Below are positions 8,772 to 18,098 of a DNA stretch of 64,000 nt, piece by piece. Location: positions 3,679,001 through 3,743,000 of the forward strand of contig NZ_CP121634.1 of the NCBI RefSeq assembly GCF_029714945.1, read 5' to 3'. Origin of the DNA: Bradyrhizobium sp. CIAT3101 (GTDB lineage Bacteria > Pseudomonadota > Alphaproteobacteria > Rhizobiales > Xanthobacteraceae). Within the stretch, counting starts at the first letter, position 1. Every line of letters starts with the position of its first letter. The notes below the pieces were generated by a model. That model was not told the DNA's origin and did no database searches. It worked only from the letters and a program-made list of their open reading frames with translations. The position numbers and the translations under genes are program-made.

Positions 8772-9088
8772 TGTCGTCTCCTGACCTTGATGCGGCGAGC
8801 CGCGATGGAATGTGATGAAAAAGGACGATCGGGGCGCTTCCGAGGGGAGGACTCGGGCGGATTGCGCCCCGACCTACGCATGGCGCGCCGCCATCCGTAT
8901 GGCATTGGCTTTGGAAGGACGTGCGCTGATAGGCCAGACTTTCTGAAAGCCAAAGTCGTCAGGTATTTCCGAACCTGTCACAAGGGTAGAACCGCACAGC
9001 ATCAGGCTCAACTAAATCGGTGTAACGGCTCGTAAAATCTCGCAGGGTACAGAATTTATCCGGCGAGGAATGCTCGTCGATCGACGCC
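8772..9088. other. intergenic region upstream of dps
   Basis: 317 bases between the dps start and the stop of the aldo/keto reductase, both minus strand. I see no convincing gene. It should contain the dps promoter; the only notable element is the TTTAC-type repeat at 9022-9036, which lies about 250 bp from the dps start codon. Confidence 0.6.
9022..9036 (-). promoter_or_regulatory. TTTAC-N5-GTTAC repeat upstream of dps
   Basis: On the minus strand TTTAC (9036-9032) is followed after five bases by GTTAC (9026-9022), a 10-bp period like the exact copies at 4234 and 10317. Candidate operator for dps; the 250-bp distance is long. Confidence 0.38.
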
Positions 9089-10105
9089 TTATCTGTCGAT
9101 CGGCAGGGGTGCCTCAGCGGCCACAAGTCCCTTCTTTCGCAGGGCTTGCCAGAACTCGGCGGGAATTCTGGTCCTGAGCGCGGAGTGGTCTTCGAGGATG
9201 CGCCCGGGCTTGCTGGCGCCGGGAATGACCGCGGCCGACGCTGGGTGTGCCAGGGAAAAGTGCAGCGCTGCTGCCTTGATCGGGATCTTGTATTCCGCGC
9301 ACAGCGCCGAGATCTTCTCGACCTTGGTGGCAATCGCCGGCGGCACAGCCCCGTATTCGAAGTGGCGCCCGCCTGCGAGCACGCCGGAGCTATAGGGGCC
9401 GCCGATCACGATATCGACCTTCTTGCGCTGCGCGGCAGGCATCAACCGCTGCAGCGCCAGCTCATGGTCGAGCAGCGTATACCGGCCGGCGAGCAAGGTG
9501 GCATCCGGGGTCGCCTCGGTAAGGCCGAGCAGAAGCTCCACGGGTTCGACCTTGTTCACGCCAAGGCCCCAGCCCTTGATCACGCCCTCGTCGCGCAATT
9601 TCGACAGGGCGCGGAAAGCCCCCGTGCGCGCGGTTTCAAACATTGCGAGCCAGCGGTCGCCGTAGAAGTCCTGGGCGATATCGTGGACCCAGACGAAGTC
9701 GATATGGTCGACCTGCATGCGCTTGAGGCTGTCCTCGATCGATTTCATCGTGCCGTCGGCCGAATAATCGGGAACGATCTTGTTGGGGCGGCCGTGTTTG
9801 AAGATGTCGCCCTTGTCGCCGTGGTCCCGGCCGCTCGGATCTTCGACCTCGTCGAGGATCAGCCGGCCGACCTTTGAGCTGAGAACGTAGTCGGCGCGAG
9901 GTCGCCTGGAGAGCGCCTTGCCGAGGCGGATCTCCGCGAGGCCGGCTCCGTAGAAGGGCGCGGTATCGAAAAAGCGCGTGCCCGCGTCCCACGCTGCGTC
10001 GACCGTCGCAAGCGCCTCATCCTCGGGAATATCCCGATACATGTTGCCGAGTGGTGCTGTTCCGAACCCGAGCGGGCCTGCCAATAATGCTTCCCTGATT
10101 CTCAT
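9089..10105 (-). CDS. aldo/keto reductase
   Basis: 338 aa from ATG 10105, which has a perfect GGAGG six bases upstream; the open frame extends 28 codons further but without a ribosome site. The TIM-barrel signature is clear: LGFGTAPLGNMYRD at the start, catalytic Asp and Tyr in FFDTAPFYGAGLAE, Lys in LSSKVGR and His in FVWVHDI, then SLAHPASAAVIPGAS near the C-terminal cofactor pocket. It resembles the D-threo-aldose/L-fucose or pyridoxal dehydrogenase branch of the superfamily. It uses NAD(P)(H) on aldehydes, ketones or sugars. It is divergent from the DJ-1 gene with paired TTTAC motifs between. Confidence 0.93.
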   Translation of the reverse strand: MRIREALLAGPLGFGTAPLGNMYRDIPEDEALATVDAAWDAGTRFFDTAPFYGAGLAEIRLGKALSRRPRADYVLSSKVGRLILDEVEDPSGRDHGDKGDIFKHGRPNKIVPDYSADGTMKSIEDSLKRMQVDHIDFVWVHDIAQDFYGDRWLAMFETARTGAFRALSKLRDEGVIKGWGLGVNKVEPVELLLGLTEATPDATLLAGRYTLLDHELALQRLMPAAQRKKVDIVIGGPYSSGVLAGGRHFEYGAVPPAIATKVEKISALCAEYKIPIKAAALHFSLAHPASAAVIPGASKPGRILEDHSALRTRIPAEFWQALRKKGLVAAEAPLPIDR

Positions 10106-10231
10106 TTGAACCTCCGGTGACGATGACGTTGGCGCTGCCGGTGTGGCGCGGAGTGCATCGATCTCCGGCCGGCAAGAGCGCCTGTCCATTGGAGTCTATG
10201 TCGCGGATTTGCCGCTGACGAATAGCGATTT

Positions 10232-10246
10232 GTAAATCGAGGAAAA
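10232..10246 (-). promoter_or_regulatory. TTTTC-N5-TTTAC repeat facing the aldo/keto reductase
   Basis: Minus strand: TTTTC (10246-10242), five bases, TTTAC (10236-10232); 10-bp period. It lies 127 bp before the reductase start and shares pattern and spacing with the plus-strand copy 85 bp away. Confidence 0.42.
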
Positions 10247-10316
10247 TTGCTCGCGGCAAGAGCGATGCGGGACCGTGCAGCTCGGGTATCTGCCGGGCAC
10301 TCTCGTTGTCCGACGT

Positions 10317-10331
10317 TTTACATCTCTTTAC
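10317..10331 (+). promoter_or_regulatory. TTTAC-N5-TTTAC direct repeat facing the DJ-1 gene
   Basis: Exact TTTAC at 10317-10321 and 10327-10331, the same as at 4234-4248 including the spacer form RTCTC. It lies about 160 bp upstream of the start at 10489. It is one of the two best copies of the motif. Confidence 0.5.
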
Positions 10332-10488
10332 GGGCTTCGGCTCGCGCTTCCGATTATCTGTGACGGCGACAATGGTGTCGGTGTGGTCGAGCTCATCCGC
10401 AACGAGACATTGGTTGATAACGGATCTCCCGCATTTCGGCAGCGGAGCTGCCCTGCTCACACACAGGAACGAACGGAAGGTTGATACC

Positions 10489-11313
10489 ATGAGTAAGGCA
10501 AAGGTGCTGGTCGTTGGATCCAATGCCACCCAGATCGAAGTCCAGGGAGGCAAATGGGGACCGACTGGAAACTATCTCAACGAAACCGTCGTTCCGATCA
10601 TGGCGCTGATCGGCGCTGGCTACGACATTCAGCTCGCCACGCCGGACGGCACCAAGCCCCACATGGACAAGGCCTCTGACTCGGCCGCGCACTTCGGCGG
10701 CGACACCGCCGCCTACGCCCGCGCAAAGGCGTTCTGGAACAATGATCCCGCGATGAACCAGATCCAGCCGCTGGCTGCGGTGATCGCAAAGGGACTGGAC
10801 GGCTACGCCGGGGTCTTCGTACCGGGCGGCCAGGCGCCGGTCGTCGATCTGATGCAGGATCCGCAGATGGGCGAGGTGCTTCGTCACTTCCAAGATCGTG
10901 CGAAGCCGACGGCGCTGCTCTGTCATGGTCCGATTGCCCTGGTCTCGGCGATGGCGCGTCCGCGCGAGTTTCGTGCGGCTTTGATGGCCGGTGACGAGCT
11001 GGACGCAAAGGACCTGGCCAAGAGCTGGCCATATGCCGGCTATCGGATGACGATCTTTTCCGCCTCGGAAGAGATATGGGTCGAAAAGGAAATCCTGCAC
11101 GGCAAGATGTACTTCACCATGCCGCAGGCGCTCAGTGCAGCGGGAGGCGACGTGGTGACGACGAAGGTCGATTTCGAGCCCCACGTGATCGTCGATCGCG
11201 AGCTCATCACCGGCCAGAACCCGCGCTCCGATCATTCGGTCGGTGAGGCGCTGGTCAAGGCGCTCGATCAAGCGACCGCTCAACGTCAGCCTGGCGCCGC
11301 CGCTTCCGCCTGA
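10489..11313 (+). CDS. DJ-1/PfpI-family protein (Hsp31-like glyoxalase/deglycase type)
   Basis: 274 aa from ATG 10489 with GGAAGG upstream; a longer frame from 10306 is unlikely because that stretch holds the operator. The nucleophile elbow [12 protein letters not shown] contains Cys145, the catalytic residue of the class I glutamine-amidotransferase-like fold, preceded by [14 protein letters not shown]. Family members are glutathione-independent glyoxalases acting on methylglyoxal, or general protein repair factors; this fits the aldehyde-detoxifying neighbours. The oxidoreductase genes follow 58 bp downstream. Confidence 0.9.
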   Translation: MSKAKVLVVGSNATQIEVQGGKWGPTGNYLNETVVPIMALIGAGYDIQLATPDGTKPHMDKASDSAAHFGGDTAAYARAKAFWNNDPAMNQIQPLAAVIAKGLDGYAGVFVPGGQAPVVDLMQDPQMGEVLRHFQDRAKPTALLCHGPIALVSAMARPREFRAALMAGDELDAKDLAKSWPYAGYRMTIFSASEEIWVEKEILHGKMYFTMPQALSAAGGDVVTTKVDFEPHVIVDRELITGQNPRSDHSVGEALVKALDQATAQRQPGAAASA

Positions 11314-11371
11314 CCGGTCGCGGACGTCGCAGATCGCGCTGAGCCGAGCCGGGCAGATAGCAGGAGTTCAT

Positions 11372-11836
11372 ATGGCAACGACGCTGAACATCAACGGCCA
11401 GGACAGATCTTTCGAAGCGCCTGCCGAAATGCCCATGCTCTGGGTGTTGCGCGATATTCTCGGCTTCACCGGCACCAAGTTCGGTTGCGGCATGGCGCAG
11501 TGTGGCGCCTGCACGGTGCATGTCGATGGCAAGCCGGTGCGCTCCTGCGTGCTGCCCGTCGGCAACCTGCAGAGCCGCACCATTACCACCATCGAGGGTA
11601 TCGGTGCGACGCCGGTCGGGGCCAGGGTGCAGAAGGCCTGGCTCGATCTCGAGGTCGTGCAGTGCGGCTATTGCCAGTCCGGCCAGATCATGTCGGCAGC
11701 CGCGCTGTTAGCCGCGACGCCGGATCCCGACGATTCCGATATCGATGCCGCCATGGCAGGCAACATCTGTCGTTGCGGTACTTATGTGCGGATCCGCGCC
11801 GCCATCAAGCAGGCGGCGGCCGCTCAGAAGGCGTAG
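11372..11836 (+). CDS. 2Fe-2S subunit of an isoquinoline 1-oxidoreductase/aldehyde oxidase-type enzyme
   Basis: 154 aa from ATG 11372 with AGGAG upstream. Two iron-sulfur clusters are predicted from a plant-type ferredoxin motif ([20 protein letters not shown]...SC) and the four-helix domain ([12 protein letters not shown]...[12 protein letters not shown]). This is the small subunit of xanthine-oxidase-family hydroxylases of the IorA type; it passes electrons from the molybdenum centre of the partner encoded 8 bp downstream. The third component here is the cytochrome c encoded after that. Confidence 0.94.
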   Translation: MATTLNINGQDRSFEAPAEMPMLWVLRDILGFTGTKFGCGMAQCGACTVHVDGKPVRSCVLPVGNLQSRTITTIEGIGATPVGARVQKAWLDLEVVQCGYCQSGQIMSAAALLAATPDPDDSDIDAAMAGNICRCGTYVRIRAAIKQAAAAQKA

Positions 11837-11844
11837 GTGACGTC

Positions 11845-14004
11845 ATGACCGCATCGCCGAATATCTCGCGTCGCCGGATGCTCGGCGGCACATTGGCAGC
11901 CGGTTTTGTGTTCGCCTTCCACGTTCCAATCGGAACCGCCGGGCCCGTGAAGGATGCAGGCAGCGGAACGTTCGCACCCAACGCCTATATCAGGATCGAC
12001 GCCGACGGCCAGGTGACGTTGGTGATGCCACAGGTCGAAATGGGCCAAGGCATCTACACGGGCGTTGCCACGATTCTTGCCGAAGAGCTCGATGCAGATC
12101 TGACCCAGGTCGTGCTCGAGCACGCTCCGCCGAACGAGAAGCTCTATGCCAACGCGTTGCTGGGTGTTCAGGCCACCGGCGGATCGACCTCGATCCGCGC
12201 ATTCTGGACCCCGTTGCGGAAAGCGGGCGCCACCGCGCGCGCGATCCTGATCACGGCCGCCGCCGAGCAGTGGCAGGTCGCGTCTCAGAGCTGCAGCACG
12301 ATCCAGGGCGCGGTAGTTCACAAGGAAAGCGGCCGTAAGCTCGGCTATGGCGAGCTTGTGGAGGCCGCCGGCAAGCTATCACCGCCGGACGACGTTGCGC
12401 TGAAGGACCCCAAGGACTTCGTCCTGGTCGGAAAGCCGTTGAAGCGGCTCGATACGCCGGACAAGGTCAACGGCAAGGTGATCTACGGCATCGACACCAT
12501 GATGGCCGGTTTGAAATTTGCGACGCTGGCGCAGTGCCCGGTGTTTGGCGGCAAGGTTGCGAAGGTCGACGACGAAGCCGCAAGGAAAGTCGCCGGCGTA
12601 CGGCAGATCATCGCGCTGGACGATCTGGTCGCCGTCGTCGGCGATCACATGTGGGCCGCCAAGTGCGGGCTCGAAGCACTCGAGGTCAGCTGGGACGAAG
12701 GCAAGAACGCCGACCTCAGCTCCAGGGACATCTGGGACCATCTTCGCGCGGCCAGCGAAGGTGAAGGTGTCGTCGCAAAATCCGTCGGAGACGTCGCCAA
12801 GGTGCTCAATTTCGGCGAGTCGCATGACGCGTCCTACGAGATGCCGTTCCTTGCCCATGCGACGATGGAGCCGCTGAACTGCACCGTCCATGTCACGCCG
12901 GATTCCTGCGACGTCTGGGTGGGAACGCAGATCATTGCGCGCGCACAGTCGGTCGCAGCAAAGGCAGCCGGTCTTTCGGAAAACAAGGTGACGATCCACC
13001 AGCATTTGCTCGGCGGAGGGTTCGGTCGCCGGCTCGAGGTCGACATGATCGCCGCCGCCGTGCGGATCGGCAGCAAGGTCGATGGGCCGGTCAAGATCGT
13101 CTGGACGCGCGAAGAGGACATCCAGCATGACCTCTACCGTCCGGTCTATCGCGACAGCATTTCGGCGAGGCTCTCCGGCGACAAGGTGATCGCCTTGAAG
13201 TACCGCGTCGCTGGCTCGTCGGTAATCGCGCGCTGGCTGCCGTCCGCCTTCAAGAAGGGCATCGATATCGACGCCGTCGACAGCGCCGTCGACATGCCCT
13301 ACGACATTCCGAATTTCCAGGTCGATTATGTCCGCGTCGAGCCGCCCGCCGTTCCGACCGGATTCTGGCGCGGCGTCGGTCCGAACAACAATGTGTTCGC
13401 GATCGAATGCTTCATGGACGAGCTGGCGCGTAAGGCGAACAAGGATCCGGTCGCATTTCGACGCGACATGCTCGGCAAGACGCCGCGGATCCGGCACGTG
13501 CTGGAGCTCGCGGCGGAGAAGTCGGGTTGGGGCCAGCCCTTGCGGCCTCGGGTCGGCCGCGGCATCAGCGTGCAGCCGACCTTCAACAGTTCGATCGCGA
13601 CTGTCGTCGAGGCGGAGGTGGACACCGGCGGCGATGTCTACATTCGCCGGGTGACGCTCGCGGTGGATTGCGGCCTCGCGGTCAACCCGGACACCGTGGT
13701 CGCGCAAGTCCAGGGCGGCATGATCTTCGGCCTGACCGCCGCCTTGTATGGCGAGATCACGGTGGAGAAGGGCCGCATCCAGCAGTCGAATTTTCACGAC
13801 TATCGCATGCTGCGCATCGACCAGATCCCGAAGATCGATGTTCACCTCGTGAAAAGCGGGGAGGCGCCGGGCGGAATCGGCGAGGCCAGCGTGGTCGGCG
13901 GACCTCCTGCGCTGCGTAATGCCATCTATGCGGCGACGGGTGTTGCCTTGCGCCGGCTTCCGATCGACCGGCAATTGATCGCGGAGAAGAAGTCGTGGTT
14001 GTGA
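11845..14004 (+). CDS. molybdopterin-binding subunit, IorB/aldehyde oxidase type, Tat-exported
   Basis: 719 aa. It opens with a twin-arginine signal (ISRRRMLGGTLAAGFVFAF), so it is folded with cofactor and exported to the periplasm. The xanthine-oxidase-family fold is marked by MPQVEMGQGIYTG, VQATGGSTSIR, FLAHATMEPLNCTVHV, LGGGFGRRLEVD, GFWRGVGPNNN and the C-terminal GGIGEASVVGGPPALRNA, where the Glu is the catalytic base. It would hydroxylate an aldehyde or N-heterocycle using water and pass electrons to the 2Fe-2S subunit. Gene spacing (8 bp upstream, overlap downstream) shows one operon. No XdhC-type maturation factor is seen nearby. Confidence 0.94.
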   Translation: MTASPNISRRRMLGGTLAAGFVFAFHVPIGTAGPVKDAGSGTFAPNAYIRIDADGQVTLVMPQVEMGQGIYTGVATILAEELDADLTQVVLEHAPPNEKLYANALLGVQATGGSTSIRAFWTPLRKAGATARAILITAAAEQWQVASQSCSTIQGAVVHKESGRKLGYGELVEAAGKLSPPDDVALKDPKDFVLVGKPLKRLDTPDKVNGKVIYGIDTMMAGLKFATLAQCPVFGGKVAKVDDEAARKVAGVRQIIALDDLVAVVGDHMWAAKCGLEALEVSWDEGKNADLSSRDIWDHLRAASEGEGVVAKSVGDVAKVLNFGESHDASYEMPFLAHATMEPLNCTVHVTPDSCDVWVGTQIIARAQSVAAKAAGLSENKVTIHQHLLGGGFGRRLEVDMIAAAVRIGSKVDGPVKIVWTREEDIQHDLYRPVYRDSISARLSGDKVIALKYRVAGSSVIARWLPSAFKKGIDIDAVDSAVDMPYDIPNFQVDYVRVEPPAVPTGFWRGVGPNNNVFAIECFMDELARKANKDPVAFRRDMLGKTPRIRHVLELAAEKSGWGQPLRPRVGRGISVQPTFNSSIATVVEAEVDTGGDVYIRRVTLAVDCGLAVNPDTVVAQVQGGMIFGLTAALYGEITVEKGRIQQSNFHDYRMLRIDQIPKIDVHLVKSGEAPGGIGEASVVGGPPALRNAIYAATGVALRRLPIDRQLIAEKKSWL

Positions 14005-15338
14005 GAACCATTGTCGTGAAATCCGTGATCGGCGCCGCGATTGCCGGCGCCGTCGTTGGGCTGGGCGCGATCTGGTACGTTCGCGGGCCGGGGCCGCTGG
14101 CGTTCACCGGCGGCAAGAACGTCGCCGTGGCGGACTACAAGGACGGCGACCCGACCGGCGTGCCTGCAGATATGAGGCAGGCCAGCCTGCTCGAGCGCGG
14201 CAAATATCTCACGGAGGCGGCGGACTGCGTGGTCTGCCATACCGGGCCGGGCGGCAAGAAATATGCTGGGGGCTTTGCGTTCAAGCTCCCGTTCGGAACC
14301 ATGTATTCGACCAACATCACGCCGGATACGGAGACGGGCATCGGCAAGTACACCGACCAGAAATTCCTCGACGCGATGCATCGCGGTGTGCGCCGCGATG
14401 GCGCACGGCTTTATCCGGCGATGCCCTACACGTCCTATACGTTCGTCACGGACGCCGATGCGCTCGCGATCAAGGCCTACCTCTTCAGCCTGGCGCCGGT
14501 GCGCGCCGTGCCGCCGGCAAACACGCTGCTGTTTCCGTTCAACCAGCGCTGGGCCATGACGTTCTGGTCACTGGTGTTCAATCCCGATACACGCTTCCAG
14601 CCTGACGCGTCGCAAAGCCTGAAATGGAATCGCGGAGCCTATTTGGCCGAGGCGCTGGCGCATTGCGGCGAGTGCCACACACCGCGCAATATCGGCTTTG
14701 CGCTGGATAACCGGAAGAAATTTGCCGGGGCGCCGGTCGCAGGCTGGCACGCGTCCGATATCTCCTCCAACAAGGTTAGCGGCCTCGGCGGCTGGAGTGA
14801 TGATGACATCGCCTCCTATCTCGCGGCCGGGCATGTGTCAGGTCACGGCACGGCGTCGGGGCCGATGGGCGAGGCCGTCGATCACTCCTTCAGCAAGATG
14901 ACGAAGGCCGATATCGAGGCGATGGTGACGTTCCTGCGGAGCGTTCCTCCCGCTGCGTCATCCGGCTCTTCCGCAAAGACGGTGCCCGCGCCGGTCTCCC
15001 ACAAGGATGGCGTGACCGCCAGCCTGCTCGGCAAGAAGGTGTTCGAGGGCGCTTGCGTGAGCTGCCACGGCTGGAGCGGCGAGAGCGTGGTCTCGAAATT
15101 TGCAACCCTGACCGGCAGCGCCGCCGTCAACGACCCGAGCGCGATGAATGTGGCGCAGATCGTGATCAGCGGCACGAGGCGCCTGACGCCGGAGGCCGCG
15201 CTGTCGATGCCCTCATTCGGCCATGCCTTCTCCGACGACGAGATCGCCGCAGTCGTCAACTACGTTACCGCGCGCTTTGGAACCAAGGGCTCGTCGCTCA
15301 CGGCGCGCGATATTGCTGACCTGCGGGCGCAGAACTAG
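13995..15338 (+). CDS. membrane-anchored triheme cytochrome c, electron acceptor of the oxidoreductase
   Basis: 447 aa from GTG 13995 (GGAG 8 bases upstream); GTG 14001, which overlaps the previous stop as GTGA, is an alternative. An N-terminal anchor (VIGAAIAGAVVGLGAIWYV) is followed by three CxxCH heme sites: CVVCH, CGECH and CVSCH. This is the cytochrome subunit arrangement of alcohol/aldehyde dehydrogenases. It should carry electrons from the periplasmic molybdoenzyme to the respiratory chain. Confidence 0.92.
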   Translation: MVVRTIVVKSVIGAAIAGAVVGLGAIWYVRGPGPLAFTGGKNVAVADYKDGDPTGVPADMRQASLLERGKYLTEAADCVVCHTGPGGKKYAGGFAFKLPFGTMYSTNITPDTETGIGKYTDQKFLDAMHRGVRRDGARLYPAMPYTSYTFVTDADALAIKAYLFSLAPVRAVPPANTLLFPFNQRWAMTFWSLVFNPDTRFQPDASQSLKWNRGAYLAEALAHCGECHTPRNIGFALDNRKKFAGAPVAGWHASDISSNKVSGLGGWSDDDIASYLAAGHVSGHGTASGPMGEAVDHSFSKMTKADIEAMVTFLRSVPPAASSGSSAKTVPAPVSHKDGVTASLLGKKVFEGACVSCHGWSGESVVSKFATLTGSAAVNDPSAMNVAQIVISGTRRLTPEAALSMPSFGHAFSDDEIAAVVNYVTARFGTKGSSLTARDIADLRAQN

Positions 15339-15374
15339 GACCTAGTGCGAAGCGAGACATAGCCCGCTCGAGAC

Positions 15375-15830
15375 ATGGGACTTGTCATGCCGTGCTCATA
15401 CGACTGCCTCACGCTCGAGGATGCGAAGCAGATGTTGTCCGCCGCCGAAGCGAAGGCGACGAGTCTTGGTATTGCGTACAATATGGCGGTGGTCGATGCC
15501 GGCGGTCATCTCCTGGCGTTCCTGCGTCAGGACGGCGCGCTGATCGGAAGTATCGATCTTGCGATCGACAAGGCGGTGACCGCGCGATTGTTCGACAAGG
15601 CGACATCGGACCTCGCGCAACTCGCACAGTCGGGAAGGCCGTTGTTCGGCATCCAGCAGAGCAATGCCGGCAAGGTCGTGATCTTTGGTGGAGGAATCCC
15701 CGTCGTGTTTGATGGGCGTGTGGTCGGTGCTGTCGGCACCAGCGCAGGCACAGTCGAACAGGACATTGCGGTTGCCGAGGCGGCGATATCGGCGCTTGGG
15801 CCCAAACCGAAGGGAGAGCTTGCCCGATGA
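15375..15830 (+). CDS. HbpS/GlcG-like heme-binding-fold protein
   Basis: 151 aa. The GlcG/HbpS fold is recognisable: [50 protein letters not shown], and [21 protein letters not shown] near the end. Family members bind heme or small ligands, or occur as accessory proteins next to oxidoreductases. Its last four bases (ATGA) overlap the start of hemA, so it is translationally coupled to heme synthesis. That makes heme sensing or chaperoning an attractive role (inference). Confidence 0.83.
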   Translation: MGLVMPCSYDCLTLEDAKQMLSAAEAKATSLGIAYNMAVVDAGGHLLAFLRQDGALIGSIDLAIDKAVTARLFDKATSDLAQLAQSGRPLFGIQQSNAGKVVIFGGGIPVVFDGRVVGAVGTSAGTVEQDIAVAEAAISALGPKPKGELAR

Positions 15831-17056
15831 CCTACGATCAATTCTTTTCCGCAGCACTTGCGCGGCTCCACGAAGAACGGCGCTATCGCGTGTTTGCCGA
15901 CCTGGAACGGATCGCCGGGCGATTCCCGCACGCAATATGGCATTCCCCGGATGGTCCGCGCCCGGTCGTGATCTGGTGCTCGAACGATTACCTTGGCATG
16001 GGCCAGCACCCCAAGGTGATCGGCGCCATGGTCGAAACGGCAACCCGCATGGGTGCCGGCGCCGGCGGCACCCGCAACATTTCCGGCACCAACCATCCGC
16101 TGGTCGAACTGGAGCGCGAGCTGGCCGATCTGCACGGCAAGGAGGCCGCGCTGGTCTTCACCTCGGGCTACGTATCCAACGAGACCGGCATTGCGACCAT
16201 CGCAAAACTGTTGCCGGACTGCTTGATCCTGTCCGACGCCTGGAACCACAATTCGATGATCGAGGGCGTGCGGCGCGCCGGCGTGGAGAGGCGGAGATGG
16301 CTTCACAACGATGTCGGGCATCTCGAGGAATTGCTGGCGGCGGAGGCGCCCGAGAGGCCGAAGCTGATCGTGTTCGAGGCGATCTACTCGATGGACGGCG
16401 ACGTCGCGCCGGTAAAGCGCATCTGCGAGCTCGCAGAGCGCTATGGTGCGATGACCTACATCGACGAGGTCCATTCGGCCGGAATGTACGGGCCGCGCGG
16501 AGCCGGCATTGCGGCCCGTGAAGGCGTCCTGCATCGCATCGACGTGGTCGAGGGTACCCTCGCGAAGGCGTTCGGCTGCCTTGGCGGCTACATTGTGGGA
16601 AGTGCCGACGTCATCGATGCGGTGCGCTCCTATGCACCGGGATTCATTTTCACGACCGCGCTGCCGCCGGCGGTCTGCGCCGCCGCGACCGCGGCGATCC
16701 GGCATCTCAAAACGTCGCAATGGGAGCGTGACCGCCATCAGAAGCGTGCGGCGCGCGTCAAGTCCGTGCTGGATGCGGCTGGCCTGCCCGTCATGTCCAG
16801 CGAGACGCACATCGTCCCGCTGATGGTAGCAGACCCCGAAAAATGCAGAGCAGCCAGCGATCTCCTGCTTAGCGAGCACGGTATCTATGTCCAGCCTATC
16901 AACTATCCGACCGTCCCGCGTGGCACCGAGCGACTGCGGATTACGCCAACACCCTACCATGACGATGTCCTGATCGAGGCGCTGGCTGAAGCGCTGGTCA
17001 ATGTGTGGAGTCGTCTTGGTTTACCGCTGCGACAGCACGCCGTCGCGGCAGAGTGA
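15827..17056 (+). CDS. hemA: 5-aminolevulinate synthase
   Basis: 409 aa, full-length for alphaproteobacterial ALA synthase. It condenses glycine and succinyl-CoA with pyridoxal phosphate in the C4 (Shemin) pathway. Signature segments are [48 protein letters not shown] and the cofactor lysine Lys247 in [27 protein letters not shown] marks the C-terminus. The start overlaps the HbpS-like gene by ATGA. Its position behind a triheme cytochrome and a heme-binding-fold gene suggests locally supplied heme. Whether it is the main chromosomal copy or an extra one cannot be told here. Confidence 0.97.
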   Translation: MTYDQFFSAALARLHEERRYRVFADLERIAGRFPHAIWHSPDGPRPVVIWCSNDYLGMGQHPKVIGAMVETATRMGAGAGGTRNISGTNHPLVELERELADLHGKEAALVFTSGYVSNETGIATIAKLLPDCLILSDAWNHNSMIEGVRRAGVERRRWLHNDVGHLEELLAAEAPERPKLIVFEAIYSMDGDVAPVKRICELAERYGAMTYIDEVHSAGMYGPRGAGIAAREGVLHRIDVVEGTLAKAFGCLGGYIVGSADVIDAVRSYAPGFIFTTALPPAVCAAATAAIRHLKTSQWERDRHQKRAARVKSVLDAAGLPVMSSETHIVPLMVADPEKCRAASDLLLSEHGIYVQPINYPTVPRGTERLRITPTPYHDDVLIEALAEALVNVWSRLGLPLRQHAVAAE

Positions 17057-17446
17057 AACGCGTAGCGTCGTCGCACGGTGCGCGGTTTCACGTCGTTGAG
17101 ACGTCGTGTGACCTTCACGAGCGAAGCGGAAGACGCTCGTGACGCAACGTTGGATGGCGCAAGATCTGCCCGTCAGTTGATAAGCGCCAGTTCAAGGACT
17201 TCCAACACTGGATTGCAGCAATCATCTGCTCACGGAATGATTGGGCGCGGGTCTGCAACGACAATTTGTAGCAGCACGTCCCTTGGCGGCAACATCTAAG
17301 GTACAGACTCATCCTTGAGGCAACGCGCCCGGTGAACTATTAACGGAGAGCCAACTTCGTCCTGCTTCTCCGGCGCGACTTCGATAGTCCCCATGATCAC
17401 AAGTGTCGGCGTAACAACCTCCTATTGCAATGCGTGAACAAGCTCA
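17057..17446. other. gene-poor region downstream of hemA
   Basis: 390 bases. An imperfect inverted repeat right after the hemA stop (GTGAAAC 17053-17059 with GTTTCAC 17085-17091) may be a weak terminator. Short open frames on both strands have no ribosome site or family signature. I see no supported gene. Confidence 0.5.
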
Positions 17447-17617
17447 CTAGTGCCGCAGGACTGCCCGTTCGATGCTTGCTGCCAAGAGCGGTGTCTCGCC
17501 CTGATTGTGAGCGATCGAGGCGGGCTGACGCTGAATACGAAACTGCTCGAACGGGATGCCTTGCTGCCCAAGGAATGCGAGAAATTCGTCCGTCGCGTGA
17601 CGGTCAATAATGACCAT
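17447..17617 (-). CDS. small hypothetical protein
   Basis: 56 aa from ATG 17617, with GGAG nine bases upstream; the frame extends further upstream but the internal start has the ribosome site. The product begins MVIIDRHATDEFLAFLGQQG and is soluble and mixed in charge, with no domain I recognise. It lies in a gene-poor stretch near the tRNA-Gly fragment, so it may belong to an integrated element. It could still be a chance frame. Confidence 0.42.
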   Translation of the reverse strand: MVIIDRHATDEFLAFLGQQGIPFEQFRIQRQPASIAHNQGETPLLAASIERAVLRH

Positions 17618-17910
17618 CAAAAATTCTCCAAGAGGGCGCGTCCGCAAGGCGGGCAAGGCTCTAAGCGCTGCGTTTGCCGAGCCAATTTGTCTTGGCCCTT
17701 CGGTTGCGACCCTTCGCCCAAGAGATATTGAGCTCCTCGCCGGGGGCACTCGGAAAAGGGGCTCGCCGTCGGCGATTGCTATCACTGCCCCAGTCCCGGG
17801 TGCCGCAATTAAGCGGTCTCGTCGCTGCGCTCGGTCCCGCGTGCCGTCCCCGCTATTGCGAAGACGTCGCTATTGCTCACGCTTTTGCGGGGGCCATTTT
17901 GTTGTCGCGA

Positions 17911-17996
17911 TGCGCCTGTGGCGCACGCAGTTGGGGTCTGCGACCCCACGGCGGTCAAGGGCAATGCGAGCGCCGCGCGCGGCGCCCTTGACCGCC
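17911..17996. repeat. three tandem perfect hairpins, the last with a nested palindrome
   Basis: TGCGCC/GGCGCA (17911-17925, 3-base loop), GGGGTC/GACCCC (17933-17947, 3-base loop) and GGCGGTCAAGGGC/GCCCTTGACCGCC (17950-17996, 13-bp arms, 21-base interior). The interior of the third is almost entirely the 16-base palindrome GCGCCGCGCGCGGCGC (17970-17985). There is no coding explanation. It could be a structured RNA, a REP-like element or a mobile-element end. Confidence 0.75.
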
Positions 17997-18018
17997 TTCC
18001 CCCGCTCATTGGCGCGGG

Positions 18019-18058
18019 CCTAGTTCGGTTGCTTGAGCAACCGTCCTACACAACTAGG
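18019..18058. repeat. nested stem-loop CCTAGTT...AACTAGG
   Basis: An outer stem CCTAGTT (18019-18025) / AACTAGG (18052-18058) encloses an inner hairpin CGGTTGC-TTGA-GCAACCG (18026-18043). Both stems are perfect 7-mers, stacked directly on the 5' side. Part of the same structured stretch as 17911-17996. Confidence 0.7.
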
Positions 18059-18098
18059 AAATCCGATCTCACTTGTGTCGGCCCGACTTGGATAGTTA

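Larger units (their letters stand above)
10106..10488. other. divergent promoter region between aldo/keto reductase and DJ-1 gene
   Basis: 383 bases with no supported gene. It carries one TTTAC-type repeat facing each way (10232-10246 minus, 10317-10331 plus), so both genes are likely switched by the same regulator. Confidence 0.6.

Noticed and set aside
8787..9035. 82-codon plus-strand frame upstream of dps
   Set aside because: No ribosome site, Arg-rich composition typical of an antisense shadow, and it covers the likely dps promoter.
12379..13974. 531-codon minus-strand open frame
   Set aside because: Antisense shadow of the molybdenum subunit gene; long only because of high GC third positions.
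17115..17312. 65-codon minus-strand frame downstream of hemA
   Set aside because: Unusual composition, no ribosome site and no recognisable fold; treated as chance.
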